Origin: Larkinella terrae
Lineage (GTDB): Bacteria; Bacteroidota; Bacteroidia; Cytophagales; Spirosomataceae
Assembly: GCF_009668025.1 (NCBI RefSeq)
Contig: NZ_WJXZ01000002.1
Location: 668,467 to 732,466 of the forward strand
DNA: 64,000 nt
Reading direction: 5' to 3'
The notes under the pieces: generated by a model
Databases searched by the model: none
What the model was told of the DNA's origin: nothing
Seen by the model: the letters and a program-made list of their open reading frames with translations, nothing else
Shown: positions 1 to 9,900 of the stretch, one piece after another
Layout: each line of letters opens with the position of its first letter
Numbering within the stretch: position 1 is the first letter of the stretch
Translations under genes and position numbers: made by a program

Positions 1-473
1 TGTGCCGCCAGACCGATATGCTCACTGCGGCTGCCGAAACCGGTAAGGTTGTCAATATCAAAAAAGGACAATTTATGTCGGGCGATTCGATGGCATTTGC
101 GGTCGAAAAAGTGAAATCCGTTAACCCCGATGCAGCGGTTTTTCTGACCGACCGGGGCAATTCGTTCGGCTATGGCGACCTGATTGTCGATTACCGCAAT
201 CTGCCGGTGATGCAGGCCCATGGCGTTCCGGTCGTGATGGACTGCACGCACTCGCTGCAACAGCCCAACCAGTCGTCGGGTGTGACGGGCGGCAAACCGG
301 CGCTGATTGCTACGATTGCCAAAGCCGCCATTGCGGTGGGCGCCGACGGCTTGTTCATCGAAACGCACCCCAATCCGTCGGAAGCGAAATCGGATGGCGC
401 TAATATGTTGCCGTTGAATCAGTTGGAAGAATTGCTGGCGAAACTGGTGCGGATCCGGAAAGCAATATCCTGA
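1..473 (+). CDS. kdsA: KDO-8-phosphate synthase, C-terminal part (cut by window edge)
   Basis: The reading frame is open from the first bases (CRQTDMLTAAAETGK at 3-47), so the gene begins outside the window and the first visible ATG at 18 is internal. The remaining ~157 residues match the C-terminal half of 3-deoxy-D-manno-octulosonate-8-phosphate synthase: the CRQTD-LxxAAxTGKxVNIKKGQ stretch, the FLTDRGNSFGYGDLIVDYR segment, the VVMDCTHSLQQPN segment and the GLFIETHPNPSEAKSDGANM end. KdsA condenses phosphoenolpyruvate with arabinose-5-phosphate in the cytoplasm to make the KDO core sugar of lipopolysaccharide. The next gene, kduI, is 58 bp downstream on the same strand. The two have no pathway link, although both handle 3-deoxy-sugar acids. 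Confidence 0.95.
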   Translation, partial: CRQTDMLTAAAETGKVVNIKKGQFMSGDSMAFAVEKVKSVNPDAAVFLTDRGNSFGYGDLIVDYRNLPVMQAHGVPVVMDCTHSLQQPNQSSGVTGGKPALIATIAKAAIAVGADGLFIETHPNPSEAKSDGANMLPLNQLEELLAKLVRIRKAIS

Positions 474-531
474 CGACAATCAGTAGAAACAGTCGCCCGG
501 ACGCTCTACCACCAAACTATATCTCATAGCC

Positions 532-1362
532 ATGCAAACCCGGTACACAACCAACCCCACCGATTTTAAAAACTACGACACCGACCGCATCCGTCGGGAT
601 TTTCTCATCGAAAATCTGTTTCAGCCCGATGCATTTGAGTTCGTTTATTCCCATTACGACCGGATGATTGTGGGCGGAATCATGCCCGTTGGCCGTCCGC
701 AAACCTTGCCTACTTACGACGAGCTGAAAGCCGATTTCTTTCTGGAACGGCGCGAGCTGGGAATTATCAACGTCGCCGGTGACGGTACGGTAACCGTTGA
801 TGGCCAGGAATTTAAGCTGGCGAAAAAAGATTGCTTATACGTTGGACTGGGTAGTCGGAATGTGGTTTTTACCAGCGATCAGGCCGACCAGCCTGCCAAA
901 TTTGCCTTGATTTCAACGCCCGCACACCGCGCCTGTCCGACCGCCAGATTAACCTCTGCCGAAGCCTCGCCGGTTGATCTGGGGGCGCAGGAAACCGCTA
1001 ACCAGCGAACGATTTATAAGTACATTCATGCCGACGGTCTGCAAAGCAGCCAGCTGGTCATGGGCTTGACGACACTGAAGCCTGGAAGCATCTGGAATAC
1101 CATGCCGCCCCACGTGCACGACCGCCGGATGGAAGCCTACATTTATTTCGATATTCCTGAGAATCAGCGGGTCTTTCACCTGATGGGTCATCCGCAGGAG
1201 ACTCGTCACCTGGTGGTTGCCAGCGATCAGGCGATTCTGTCGCCACCCTGGTCGATTCATTCGGGTGCCGGAACCACCAATTACTCGTTTATCTGGGCCA
1301 TGGCGGGGGAAAATTACACCTTTACCGATATGGATTTTGTCCAATTGACCGCCATTCGGTGA
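532..1362 (+). CDS. kduI: 5-dehydro-4-deoxy-D-glucuronate isomerase KduI
   Basis: The 276-residue length and MQTRYTTNPTDFKNYDT start are typical of KduI. The cupin metal site is visible: His194 and His196 (PPHVHDRR), Glu201 and His243 (WSIHSG), equivalent to the zinc ligands of the E. coli enzyme. KduI converts 4-deoxy-L-threo-5-hexosulose uronate, released from unsaturated uronides by pectate or glycosaminoglycan lyases, to 3-deoxy-D-glycero-2,5-hexodiulosonate, the substrate of KduD. Its usual partner kduD is not adjacent but about 43 kb away at 44458. No polysaccharide lyase or SusCD pair is seen next to it. Confidence 0.95.
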   Translation: MQTRYTTNPTDFKNYDTDRIRRDFLIENLFQPDAFEFVYSHYDRMIVGGIMPVGRPQTLPTYDELKADFFLERRELGIINVAGDGTVTVDGQEFKLAKKDCLYVGLGSRNVVFTSDQADQPAKFALISTPAHRACPTARLTSAEASPVDLGAQETANQRTIYKYIHADGLQSSQLVMGLTTLKPGSIWNTMPPHVHDRRMEAYIYFDIPENQRVFHLMGHPQETRHLVVASDQAILSPPWSIHSGAGTTNYSFIWAMAGENYTFTDMDFVQLTAIR

Positions 1363-1589
1363 AAGGGTTCGCTGAGGCAGCTGCGTGTTTTAGTTAGAAT
1401 AGAAGAGTGATAGAGATTTAATTTGTATTTAATAATAAAGTTGATTGAACGGGAAAGCCTGATTATCAGCTAGTAGAGTGTTGTTCACTTAACATATTCG
1501 TCGGGTCCGCATGGTGCTGTTATAAAAATGTTACCAGATACAGTTACCTTTGATGGTTACCTTTGCATGTTATTTCGTCACCTGAAACT
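1363..1589. other. Intergenic region upstream of the PhyH gene
   Basis: This 227-bp AT-rich gap separates kduI from the dioxygenase-like gene. It holds no ORF I would support. Its right end carries two tandem copies of GTTACCTTTG, annotated separately as putative -7 boxes. Confidence 0.5.
1544..1565 (+). promoter_or_regulatory. Tandem TACCTTTG boxes (putative -7 elements)
   Basis: TACCTTTG occurs at 1545-1552 and again at 1558-1565, each inside the 10-mer GTTACCTTTG, 13 bp apart. Both match the Bacteroidetes -7 consensus TAnnTTTG exactly. Neither has a TTG at the usual 19-21 bp upstream distance, so activation or a weak promoter is possible. Initiation just after either box fits the ATG at 1590 and argues against the earlier TTG at 1563 as start codon. 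Confidence 0.5.
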
Positions 1590-2612
1590 ATGTCCATCGT
1601 AAACAAAGCCAGGCAGGCCTATCACAAATTGTTTCCTGCCCCTGTCCTAAAAGATTTTCCAAAAGAGAATTTGCCCTGGATTGACCAGAAAAATCCGGAC
1701 ATTGAAGGATTTGTGAAGCAATTCCCGAAAGCCCTTCAATTACCTTATGATCTGACCGAAAAACTCCATTTTTGGAAGGAAAACGGGTATGTCATTCTGG
1801 AGCAGGTTATTTCGGATGATCTGATCGATGCCTACCTTGCCGATGTGCAGGAGCTGATTGAAAAGCACAAAGAATACGACATTACGATTCGGATCGACCG
1901 GCCCGAGTATGTCAAGCATCCGGTGATGAAAGTTCGGGATGTGCCGCGCGAAATCATTGAAGGACAGTATATTAAAGTAATGGACTTCCACAATGCATCG
2001 GTCGCTGGCAAGAAACTAATGCTGCACAAGGCCATCGTGTCTTTTCTGGAGGCCATCTTTAATGAGAAAGTCGTGGCCATGCAAAGCCTGACTTTCCTGT
2101 ATGGTTCGCAGCAGGAAACACACCAGGATTTTCCCTATGTTGTTCCGCAGGTTCCCAGCCACCTGGCGGCAGCCTGGATTGCCCTGGAAGATGTGAAACC
2201 CGGATCGGGCGAACTGCATTATTACGTCGGTTCCCACAAAATCCAGAAGTTTAACTGGGGGAATGGTATTTTTTTCAATGCAGAATCGACCAAAAATCCG
2301 ACGGATTTCGGTAAATACCTGAGTGCGGAATGCGAACGTCTGGGTCTGGAGAAAAAGACGCTTTTAATAAAGAAAGGAGATGTGCTGATCTGGCATGCGG
2401 CTCTGGCCCACGGTGGTGAACCGATTCTGGATGATAATCTGACCCGTAAATCCTACGTCTGCCACTATTCGTCGGCGCTGGGTTATTTCCGTCATCGTCA
2501 CGATCTCGTTAACGAACCCATCCGGATCAACATGAACGGTGCCGATGTGTTTGCTGACCCCAAATTGACCTCTTACGAAGATTCGTTTAAACGCGGGGTG
2601 AACATTAATTAA
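1590..2612 (+). CDS. Phytanoyl-CoA dioxygenase (PhyH) family protein
   Basis: This is a 340-residue member of the Fe(II)/2-oxoglutarate-dependent PhyH superfamily. The facial triad is visible as H178-x-D180 (THQDFPY) and H274 (LAHGGEP), followed by an Arg in LTRKSY about 11 residues later, which would bind 2-oxoglutarate. Such enzymes hydroxylate small molecules; the substrate cannot be read from sequence. A TTG at 1563 is in frame, but the ATG at 1590 is preferred because the putative -7 boxes overlap the TTG. The gene stands alone, ending at a bidirectional terminator that it shares with the convergent DUF2807 gene. Confidence 0.85.
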   Translation: MSIVNKARQAYHKLFPAPVLKDFPKENLPWIDQKNPDIEGFVKQFPKALQLPYDLTEKLHFWKENGYVILEQVISDDLIDAYLADVQELIEKHKEYDITIRIDRPEYVKHPVMKVRDVPREIIEGQYIKVMDFHNASVAGKKLMLHKAIVSFLEAIFNEKVVAMQSLTFLYGSQQETHQDFPYVVPQVPSHLAAAWIALEDVKPGSGELHYYVGSHKIQKFNWGNGIFFNAESTKNPTDFGKYLSAECERLGLEKKTLLIKKGDVLIWHAALAHGGEPILDDNLTRKSYVCHYSSALGYFRHRHDLVNEPIRINMNGADVFADPKLTSYEDSFKRGVNIN

Positions 2613-2634
2613 CCGTTCACGCAGCCGGTTTTAT

Positions 2635-2667
2635 AAAAAAATGCCCGCCAATCCGGCGGGCATTTTT
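2635..2667. terminator. Bidirectional terminator between PhyH and DUF2807 genes
   Basis: A perfect 9-bp stem (ATGCCCGCC at 2641-2649 with GGCGGGCAT at 2655-2663) is preceded by six A and followed by T. It can therefore terminate both the PhyH transcript on plus and the convergent DUF2807 transcript on minus. Confidence 0.85.
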
Positions 2668-2705
2668 CAAATCTACCAATCTCTATTATAACTTCATGAA
2701 GTTCG

Positions 2706-3461
2706 TTAGTTAGCGCTCTTGATCGAGCTGGCACCGGACGTATTGGAGCGAATGGACGCCGAACCCCGGTAAGTCAGGCTGCTGGCTCCGCTGGCTTCGG
2801 CATCGAGCCGGTCGGTGACGTTCATGCGGGCGCTGCTGGCTCCTGATAAGTCTACGGTGGCATTCGCTACTTTCAAATCATAGGCTTTCAGCGTCGTTGC
2901 CCCCGAAACTTCCCCTTCCAGCCGCTTGGCCTGGCCGGTCAGTGTCACGTTCGATGCGCCGGAAAGATCGACCATCACCCGTTCGGCGTCGACTTCAATG
3001 GTCGAAGTCGATGCGCCGGAAATATCGACGCCGAGTTCCTTGAGGTTCCGGAAACCGGTTACATCGGAACGGGAAGCACCCGAAAAAGAAACACTTTTCA
3101 GATCCGGCATGGTTACGTTGACCGTCACTCGTTGCCGGTTACGGTTCCAGCCATTTTTATCTTTATACCGAATCTGTAATTTATTGCTGATCACTTTGGC
3201 TTCCAGATCGTCCAGGTCGGAACTACGCCCCGAAGCGGTCACTTTATAACCACTTCCGCGCGAAACGTGAATGGTGAAGGCGCTGCCCAGATCGAGCCGG
3301 TTGAAGTCGCTGACGTTGAAAGTACGGGTTTCGTCCTGCACACTCAGGTTACTCATAATTTCCATCAACTGGCTTCCCGAAGGACTGATGGCGGCAACTG
3401 ATAAAACCGCCACGGATAGCACAAATGGCGTCAATAAGGTGAGGGCAAATGGCCTTTTCAT
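2706..3461 (-). CDS. Secreted DUF2807 (head-GIN domain) protein
   Basis: About 251 residues. The start was moved inward to the Met of MKRPFALTLLTPFVLSV, because this gives a clear signal peptide; an upstream in-frame ATG at 3509 would add 16 residues that hide it. The mature part begins with a VSDFNRLDLGSAFTIHV segment and then has repeated SGAS/SGAT motifs about every 18-20 residues, as in the DUF2807 putative autotransporter-adhesin fold (right-handed beta-helix-like). It is a homologue of the C-terminal ~200 residues of the 852-residue PspC protein next door, which suggests duplication of the domain. Function is unknown; periplasmic or outer surface location is inferred. Confidence 0.85.
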   Translation of the reverse strand: MKRPFALTLLTPFVLSVAVLSVAAISPSGSQLMEIMSNLSVQDETRTFNVSDFNRLDLGSAFTIHVSRGSGYKVTASGRSSDLDDLEAKVISNKLQIRYKDKNGWNRNRQRVTVNVTMPDLKSVSFSGASRSDVTGFRNLKELGVDISGASTSTIEVDAERVMVDLSGASNVTLTGQAKRLEGEVSGATTLKAYDLKVANATVDLSGASSARMNVTDRLDAEASGASSLTYRGSASIRSNTSGASSIKSAN

Positions 3462-3523
3462 ATGCAGATGTTTTGAAGGATTTGCGGTAAAGATGCAACG
3501 AATCTCCAAAACGTTGCACCCTC

Positions 3524-3594
3524 ACCGCGTACCCACGGAGTTTAGTCCGTGATTTTATTCAATCAGGTTAGTGGTAAGGATCTTACGGACTAAA
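3524..3594 (-). repeat. Small palindromic element, copy A, with partner arm
   Basis: CCCACGGA-N6-TCCGTG (about 3531-3551) forms a hairpin and is preceded on plus by CGTA. On minus it reads hairpin then GGGTACG and lies about 65 bp before the DUF2807 start. TTTAGTCCGT (3541-3550) can alternatively pair with ACGGACTAAA (3585-3594) over a 34-nt loop, so two exclusive foldings exist. Copies B (43330-43356) and C (58329-58357) share the same plan. Confidence 0.6.
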
Positions 3595-3622
3595 GCGGCC
3601 GCGGCCGTCCGACCGAAGGTGC

Positions 3623-6181
3623 TTACTCCTGATTCCGGGGGCCGTTGACGCTGCTGGCTCCGCTGGTTCTGGAGTTCAGATCGGTTACCGTTCCAAACTC
3701 GGCATTGCTGGCTCCCGAGGCATTCACATCGGCACGTCCTACGTTCATCGACGTCGCATCGAGTTTGCAGGCTCCCGATAACTGCGCATCCAGGCTGTTG
3801 GTACGTCCCCGCAGGGTGGCTTTCGACGCACCCGTCAGGTCCAGATCAAGTTTGTTGGTTTTTACGTCCAGCAATGCTTTGCAGGCGCCGGTCAGGTCCA
3901 CATCCAGGTTATCGATGTTGTCGAAACCGCTCACGATCGACTGGGTTGCGCCTGAGAAATGGATCGAATTTACGTTCGGCATCGAAACGGTGATGCCGAT
4001 GCGCTTGCGGTTTTTCCACTTGAAGATTCCTTTGTCGCGGAAATCGACGTGCAGTTCGCCGTTTTCCACCCGAACGCGGAGGTCGTCGATGTCTTCTTCG
4101 CGGCCATCGGCCACTACCCGGAACGCTGAATCCTGTTTGATTCGCACGGCAAAGGCACCACCCATGTCAATCTTCGAGAAGTTGGCGGCTTCAAACTGGC
4201 GGGTATATTCGCCTTTGTGGTTGAAATCATCACCCAGTTCATTGCGGAGAACTTCGTCGATGGCGTCGTTGGTATCAAAATCCCGTTCGTAATGGTCTTC
4301 GTTCAGTTGGCGCGGGCGGTTGAGGGACACCAGACCGTCGGCTTTCGTGAATTTCCAGATGCTGGATTTCATGCGGTCAATTTCCTCATTCCCGAATTCG
4401 TTGCGGATGTGCCGGGCAAAAGCTTCGGTCATGCGGAACGGGCGTTCGTAGGGAATATAAACCGTGAGGTCGATGTCCTGATCCCGGAACCGGGCGCCCG
4501 ACTTGATCTCGTAACTATCATCAAACCGCACCAGCGAGTCTTTCACGGCCCAGTTATAAATCACCGTCTTCGCATTCCGCTGGGCTTCCTGACGGGTTGG
4601 ACCCTGCGCTTCGTATCGTTTTAGCAATTTCCAGGAAGCTCCATCAATGCCTTCCAGTTCGATCGACGTATGAAAATCACCGTCATGGTTGTCGATATCG
4701 TTGATATCGAGCGTCGGAATGGCGGCCGGAAGCTGGATAACTTCGGTTTCTTCGACCACGCCGGTCCGGCTGAACTCACTAACTATCTGCGGAATCGTGG
4801 CGGCCAGACCAACCAGACCCAAAAACCAGATGCACAACAGCGTCAGTGAAATGCCCGTAGTAACCAGCGCCCGCTGTGTGATGATCATAATTCCCAGAAT
4901 GGCCAGACCCAGACCCGGCAGAAAAACCGCTACGAAGGCCGACAAAATCATCGGGGGAGAGATTTCACGCTGAAGCATGTACGGAATGTCACTGCCTCCG
5001 AAGTGGATGCCCCGCAACCCGAAAACCGTACCCAATACGCCCAGGGCGCCCATCATGATTGCAAAACCGACCACGACCAGAAACACCCCGGCCAACACCC
5101 GTACGATCGATACCGTACCCCGCGCCATCGGACCTAATATACTGGCCAGACCGTTGAAAATACTGGCAATGATGCGAAACGGGAACAGTAAAACTTTGGC
5201 TACGGTGCTTTCTTCGGCGGTTTCGTTGATATCAAGGCTGCGCTTGATATTGCTCTCGATGTTCGAGAGCGTAATGGGCTCCCCCTGCATTTCCATCTTT
5301 TCGGTTAAGGTATTGGCCGTAGGAGAGATGATCCAGAGAACGAGGTAAGCCAGAAAACCGGTACCAAATAGAAAAATGGTCAGCACAAACAACAGGCGAA
5401 CCACGCCGGAATCGGTGCCAAAGTAAGCGGCAATACCCGAAGCAACCCCGCCCAGCACTTTGTCGTCCGGATTTCGGTAAAATTTCTTGACACTTTTGTC
5501 ATCTTCGAGGGTGGTCGAACCCGGAAACGCAATCCACATGGCGATGTACAGGACCACGGTAAAACCGGAAAGGCCGCCAAAAAACTCACCGCCACCACCC
5601 ATGATGCCGCTGAACGGCGGCAGCGCCAGAATGAGCGTTACGAAAACCAGCCGCACCCAAACCGGGTCGATGTTGAAATAATTGGCAATCCCGGCCGCTA
5701 CTCCACCGGCGATTTTCCGGCGTAAGTCGCGGTACAGTTTGCGGGGGGCCGTATGGGCGGGGCGCGGAGGCACCGGACCGGTTCCGGCCGAACCACCGGT
5801 TTTCTGCTCCCGGCTTTCGCTGGCGGGGCGGGCGGATTCAAACGCCGATTGCGAACGACCGGCGGCTGAAGAACTGGCTCCGATGCTGTCTTCCTCCTCG
5901 ATCGCTTCAAAATCGGCGACGGTGCCCATCGACTGGATCAATTCGTTGACATCCTCCAGCGTCACCACCTGACGCGGACTGGCCTGTTTTTCGGCGGCTT
6001 TGAGCTTGTTGATCAGTTTTTCGGCAATCCGGTTTTCGATGTCGGTGATGATTTCCTGGCTGTCTTCGTAGGTCGAAAAGTAGTGTTGAATCGACGTGAG
6101 ATAACCCTTTAATTTATCGTAGCCATCCTCCTCGATGTGGAAGATCACTCCGCTTATATTTATACTGATGGTCTTTTTCAT
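3623..6181 (-). CDS. Double PspC-domain membrane protein with C-terminal DUF2807
   Basis: This 852-residue protein starts MKKTISINISGVIFHIEEDG, followed by an acidic N-terminal domain and a Ser/Pro-rich linker (~100-145). There are two PspC domains, RKIAGGVAAGIANYF (~155) and DKVLGGVASGIAAYF (~240), each ending in hydrophobic segments, and several more membrane helices (~340-470). A soluble region follows, then a DUF2807 domain (~655-852) with repeated TGAS/SGAS motifs. PspC is a membrane stress-response component in other bacteria; the fused form with DUF2807 is common in Bacteroidetes, with unknown role. The PadR gene 38 bp upstream on the same strand almost certainly forms an operon with it and likely controls it. 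Confidence 0.9.
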   Translation of the reverse strand: MKKTISINISGVIFHIEEDGYDKLKGYLTSIQHYFSTYEDSQEIITDIENRIAEKLINKLKAAEKQASPRQVVTLEDVNELIQSMGTVADFEAIEEEDSIGASSSAAGRSQSAFESARPASESREQKTGGSAGTGPVPPRPAHTAPRKLYRDLRRKIAGGVAAGIANYFNIDPVWVRLVFVTLILALPPFSGIMGGGGEFFGGLSGFTVVLYIAMWIAFPGSTTLEDDKSVKKFYRNPDDKVLGGVASGIAAYFGTDSGVVRLLFVLTIFLFGTGFLAYLVLWIISPTANTLTEKMEMQGEPITLSNIESNIKRSLDINETAEESTVAKVLLFPFRIIASIFNGLASILGPMARGTVSIVRVLAGVFLVVVGFAIMMGALGVLGTVFGLRGIHFGGSDIPYMLQREISPPMILSAFVAVFLPGLGLAILGIMIITQRALVTTGISLTLLCIWFLGLVGLAATIPQIVSEFSRTGVVEETEVIQLPAAIPTLDINDIDNHDGDFHTSIELEGIDGASWKLLKRYEAQGPTRQEAQRNAKTVIYNWAVKDSLVRFDDSYEIKSGARFRDQDIDLTVYIPYERPFRMTEAFARHIRNEFGNEEIDRMKSSIWKFTKADGLVSLNRPRQLNEDHYERDFDTNDAIDEVLRNELGDDFNHKGEYTRQFEAANFSKIDMGGAFAVRIKQDSAFRVVADGREEDIDDLRVRVENGELHVDFRDKGIFKWKNRKRIGITVSMPNVNSIHFSGATQSIVSGFDNIDNLDVDLTGACKALLDVKTNKLDLDLTGASKATLRGRTNSLDAQLSGACKLDATSMNVGRADVNASGASNAEFGTVTDLNSRTSGASSVNGPRNQE

Positions 6182-6219
6182 GGCAAAAACGCGTGTGAAA
6201 GAGTCGTGATGTGTTTAGG

Positions 6220-6642
6220 TCAGTTTTCCGGAGAAGGTGCGTCGGGATCGTTGTCGACGGCCGGAACCGCTGATTCCACCGTGGTCAATCCGTTGATGGC
6301 GGCCTTGTGTTTATCGGTTTTACTGACAATCGAGTTCACCGAATCGGATAGTTCCTGCCACGTTTCGTTCATTCCTTTCAGAGACGCCTGGCCGGTTTCG
6401 GTCAGCAGGTAGTACTTACGCGGTGGTCCGGAGGTTGATTCAACCCATTTATAATCGAGCAACCCGGCATTCTTGAGCCGGGTGAGCAGGGGGTAGAGCG
6501 TGCCTTCCACGACCATGATGCGGGCAGATGTCAGTTCCTCCAGCATGTCGGAAGCATAAACTTCGCCCCGCGAGATGATGTGCAGAATGCAGAATTCCAG
6601 AATCCCCTTCCGCATTTGCACTTGTGCATTTTCAATATTCAT
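6220..6642 (-). CDS. PadR family transcriptional regulator
   Basis: The 140-residue protein begins MNIENAQVQMRKGILEFCILHII and contains the PadR winged helix: EVYASDMLEEL, then VEGTLYPLLTRLKNAGLLDYKW, and the wing PRKYYLLTETG. PadR proteins are usually repressors of membrane-stress or efflux genes and of themselves. It is the first gene of a minus-strand unit with the PspC/DUF2807 protein. A promoter with a perfect -7 box lies ~140 bp upstream and its -33 region is embedded in a 21-bp palindrome, which supports autoregulation (inference). The C-terminal tail is acidic. Confidence 0.93.
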   Translation of the reverse strand: MNIENAQVQMRKGILEFCILHIISRGEVYASDMLEELTSARIMVVEGTLYPLLTRLKNAGLLDYKWVESTSGPPRKYYLLTETGQASLKGMNETWQELSDSVNSIVSKTDKHKAAINGLTTVESAVPAVDNDPDAPSPEN

Positions 6643-6937
6643 ATCATTGCATGACGTTTAACTAGTTGACGGTGGTGGGAGCTGATCGGGGTGTTCATTA
6701 GGTCCATGTTGTTGTTCATCAGGTGTTGTTTACTTTTTAAAAGTGGTCCAATCAGCTCCTGACCTTTCCAGTTTTGATAGTTCAAAGGTACAAAAAGGTA
6801 CTATGCAATGCAAGGTACTTTAGAAAATTGTATGAGCCGAAATGATAAGCGGAAGAAATACCCAGATGAATGGCGGATTTGGAGGAAGTTCAGATTAATT
6901 TGTAAGTTTATCGAGCCGTACCTTTTTTCATCCCGCC
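6643..6937. other. Divergent intergenic region, padR / C25 peptidase
   Basis: This 295-bp region separates the two divergent genes. Besides the padR promoter/operator it contains TACCTTTT at 6919-6926 (7 of 8 to the -7 box) 16-19 bp before the peptidase ATG, with a TTG at 6900-6902 only 16 bp upstream, so that promoter is weakly supported. Nothing else was recognised. Confidence 0.45.
6783..6818 (-). promoter_or_regulatory. padR-pspC promoter with overlapping palindromic operator
   Basis: On minus, TACCTTTG (6790-6783) is a perfect -7 box and a TTG (6813-6811) lies 20 bp upstream. The -33 element sits inside the palindrome GTAC-N2-TGCA-N-TGCA-N2-GTAC at 6798-6818, symmetric across 21 bp except for the spacers. 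A third GTAC at 6788-6791 overlaps the -7 box. GTAC half-sites are typical of PadR operators in other bacteria. Confidence 0.75.
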
Positions 6938-9900
6938 ATGCGAACCGTAACGCTGCCTTTTTTGCTCTGTCTGTGTACGCTAAAATTGATTGCACGATCA
7001 ACTGAAAAAGGAAATGAGTGGATCAATTTTTCCCAGACCTATTACCGAATCCCGCTGACGGAGGCCGGTGTTTATCGGCTGACGACGAGCGATTTACAGA
7101 AAGCTGGTATCTCAACGGCGTCCATCAACCCGACTTCGTTACAGTTATTCCGTCGGGGCGTCGAGCAAGCCATTTACGTTGCCGGTGAATCAGACAAGAA
7201 ACTGGATTCCGGCGATTACCTCGAATTCATCGGTGAGCGAAACGACGGGCAGCAGGATTCGCTGCTGTACCGCCCGATGAGTGCCCAGCCGCATCCGTAT
7301 TACAGCATGTATTCCGACACAGCGGCTTATTTTCTGACCTGGCGGCTGGACGGAAAACCGGGCAAGCGGATGGCAGTTTTGACCGAAACCGATCCGAACG
7401 GGCAGGAACCGGAACCGTACCATCTGGCCGAACAGCTCACGGTTCTGACCCATGAAATCTCCACCAATCAGTCGACGAACGCGCCAGCACCTTTTCCCAG
7501 CGCGTATGAACTGTTTTTTGAACAGGGTGAAGGCTATACCGGCCCGCTGCTGAAGAAAGACAGCACCGTCAGTCAGACTTTTTTACTCGACGGCTGGGTG
7601 CGAACGGCATTGCAAAAAATCGAAATGGAAGTGTTGCTGAACGGGCGGGATAATACGTCGCATTTGTTGGATGTGTTTGCGGGAAAAACCGCTCCGGCGC
7701 AATCGCCAGCGGCAACGACCCGGTTTGAGTGGTTTGATATTTCCAAAGTAGCTTTCGACATTTCCCCGACGGACATTTCGGCGTCCAATGAGCTGGTTCT
7801 TTCAACGCGCTCGCGCGGCCCGTTTGAAACCGACCGGTATTCTGTCAGCTACTATCGGCTCCGGTATCCGCAATCGTTCAGTCTGGCCAATCTTTCCCGG
7901 CGGACGTTCAACCTGCTGCCTAATCCGAAGGGAAAATCCTACATCGAATTCACCGAAGCGCCCGCTGATCCGCTGATCTACGACCTGACCGATCCGGTTC
8001 AGCCGCGCCGGTTGGCAACAACGCGCGATGGTTCTGTTCTGAAACTGCTGGTTCCGGAAACCGCCGTTTCGCGTCGGCTGCTGGTGAGCGCCGTCACCCT
8101 GACGCCGACCCGGTTGGAGCGTACGGTTTTCCGGAAGATCGATCCAGCGAAACATAATTACCTGATCTTGAGCCACGAAGCTTTGATGAAACCGGTGGGC
8201 AACGTGCCCGATCCCGTCAGGGAGTATGCGGGCTACCGGGCGTCGCCAGCGGGCGGGAGCCACGATACGCTGGTCGTTACGATGAAGCAGTTGATCAATC
8301 AGTTCAGTTACGGCGAACGGACTCCGCTGGCCATCCGGCGGTTTGCGGATTACATGCTGACGGGAAAAACCGCATCCCGCGATACCACGAAATACATGCT
8401 GCTGATCGGGCGCGCCAACGCCTATTACCCGAATCGGACCAGTCCCGATCAATATTACCGGGATCTGGTTTTAACGATTGGGAACGTGCCCGCTTCTGAC
8501 CTGCTGCTGACCGAAGGACTGGCGGGTTACCCCGAAAATGTACCGGCCATTCCGACCGGGCGAATCAACACGCTCAGCCCGCAGGAGATTCTGGTCTACC
8601 TCGCAAAAGTGAAGGAATTTGAACGCGTTCCGGTGAATGAACCCTGGCGGAAGGAGATTCTGCACCTGAGCGGAGGACGTTCGGCCTATGAACTGTCGAC
8701 CTTCCGCCGGATTCTGGATCAGGCCAGTGAAACCGCCCGGCAGCAGTACGTTGGCGCGAATGTTATTCTTCGATCAAAACAAACCGACGAGCCCGTGGAG
8801 CGCGTCGACGTCAGTAATATCGTCAATTCCGGAGTTTCCATGATGACGTTTTTCGGGCATTCGTCGCCCATTGTAACCGATCTGGATTTTGGGTATGCGT
8901 CGAAACCAGCCTACGGTTTTCGCAACAAGGGGCGTTATCCGCTGCTGTTTTTCAACGGCTGCGGAGTCGGAAATATCTTTTTTGGAGCCACTAATAACCT
9001 CTCCACCGATTGGTTGCTGGCGCCCGACAAGGGAGCGATTGCGATTCTGGCCCACAGCGGCTCGGGTTTTTCCGGTCCGCTCGAAACCTACACCCGGCAG
9101 TTCTACCAAACGTTATTCGCCGATAGCGCCTTTCTGAATCAACCCATTGGCCTGGTTCAGCAGGAAACCACCCGGCAGGTGCTGGCGGCTTACAACGGCG
9201 CGTACGACATCTCGAATGCCCACCAGATGGTGTTGCAGGGCGACCCGGTTTTGCGGCTGTTCCCGGTTCAAAAACCGGATTTTAGCCTCAATTCGTCCGG
9301 GGTTTTTCAGCGAAGTTCGCAAAAAGATTCGGTGCGGCTTGGCGTTGTGGTGACCAATGCCGGGCGTTTCGATGCCGGGCAGCGGGTGGGGCTGGCCATC
9401 CGGCAGCGACTGGACGACGGAACGATGCGTTCTTATGGCACGAAAATGCACGCGGCCATTGCCTACCGGGATACCCTTTATTACGCCTTCAAACCCGAGT
9501 CGCTTTCCAGCGCCGGCCCGGCCAAAACGCCGAACCGGTTTGAGATTGCGGTTGATCCGGATCTGCAAATCGATGAGTCTGACGAAACCAATAACGTGTT
9601 GGTTTTTGACCTGAAAACCGGTATGGACGGGTATACGGTCGTGTTGCCGGATTCCGGCCAGCGGTTTCCCCTGGACCGGTTGAATCCGCAGCTGGACGTG
9701 ACATTTGATGGTATTTTGCTGCAGAATGGCGCGCTGGTTTCGGCGAATCCGTTGATTCGGCTGGTCTTGCAGGACGAAGATCCGTATCGAATTCGGCAGG
9801 ATACCGTCGGAATTGATGTCTTTCTGAAAAAACCGTGTGCCACCTGCGATCTCGAACGCGTTACGCTGAACAGCCCGGACGTCAGCTGGAAACCGGCCCA

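Noticed and set aside
1563..1589. TTG at 1563 as start of the PhyH gene
   Set aside because: It overlaps a putative -7 box; the ATG at 1590 gives a more ordinary start.
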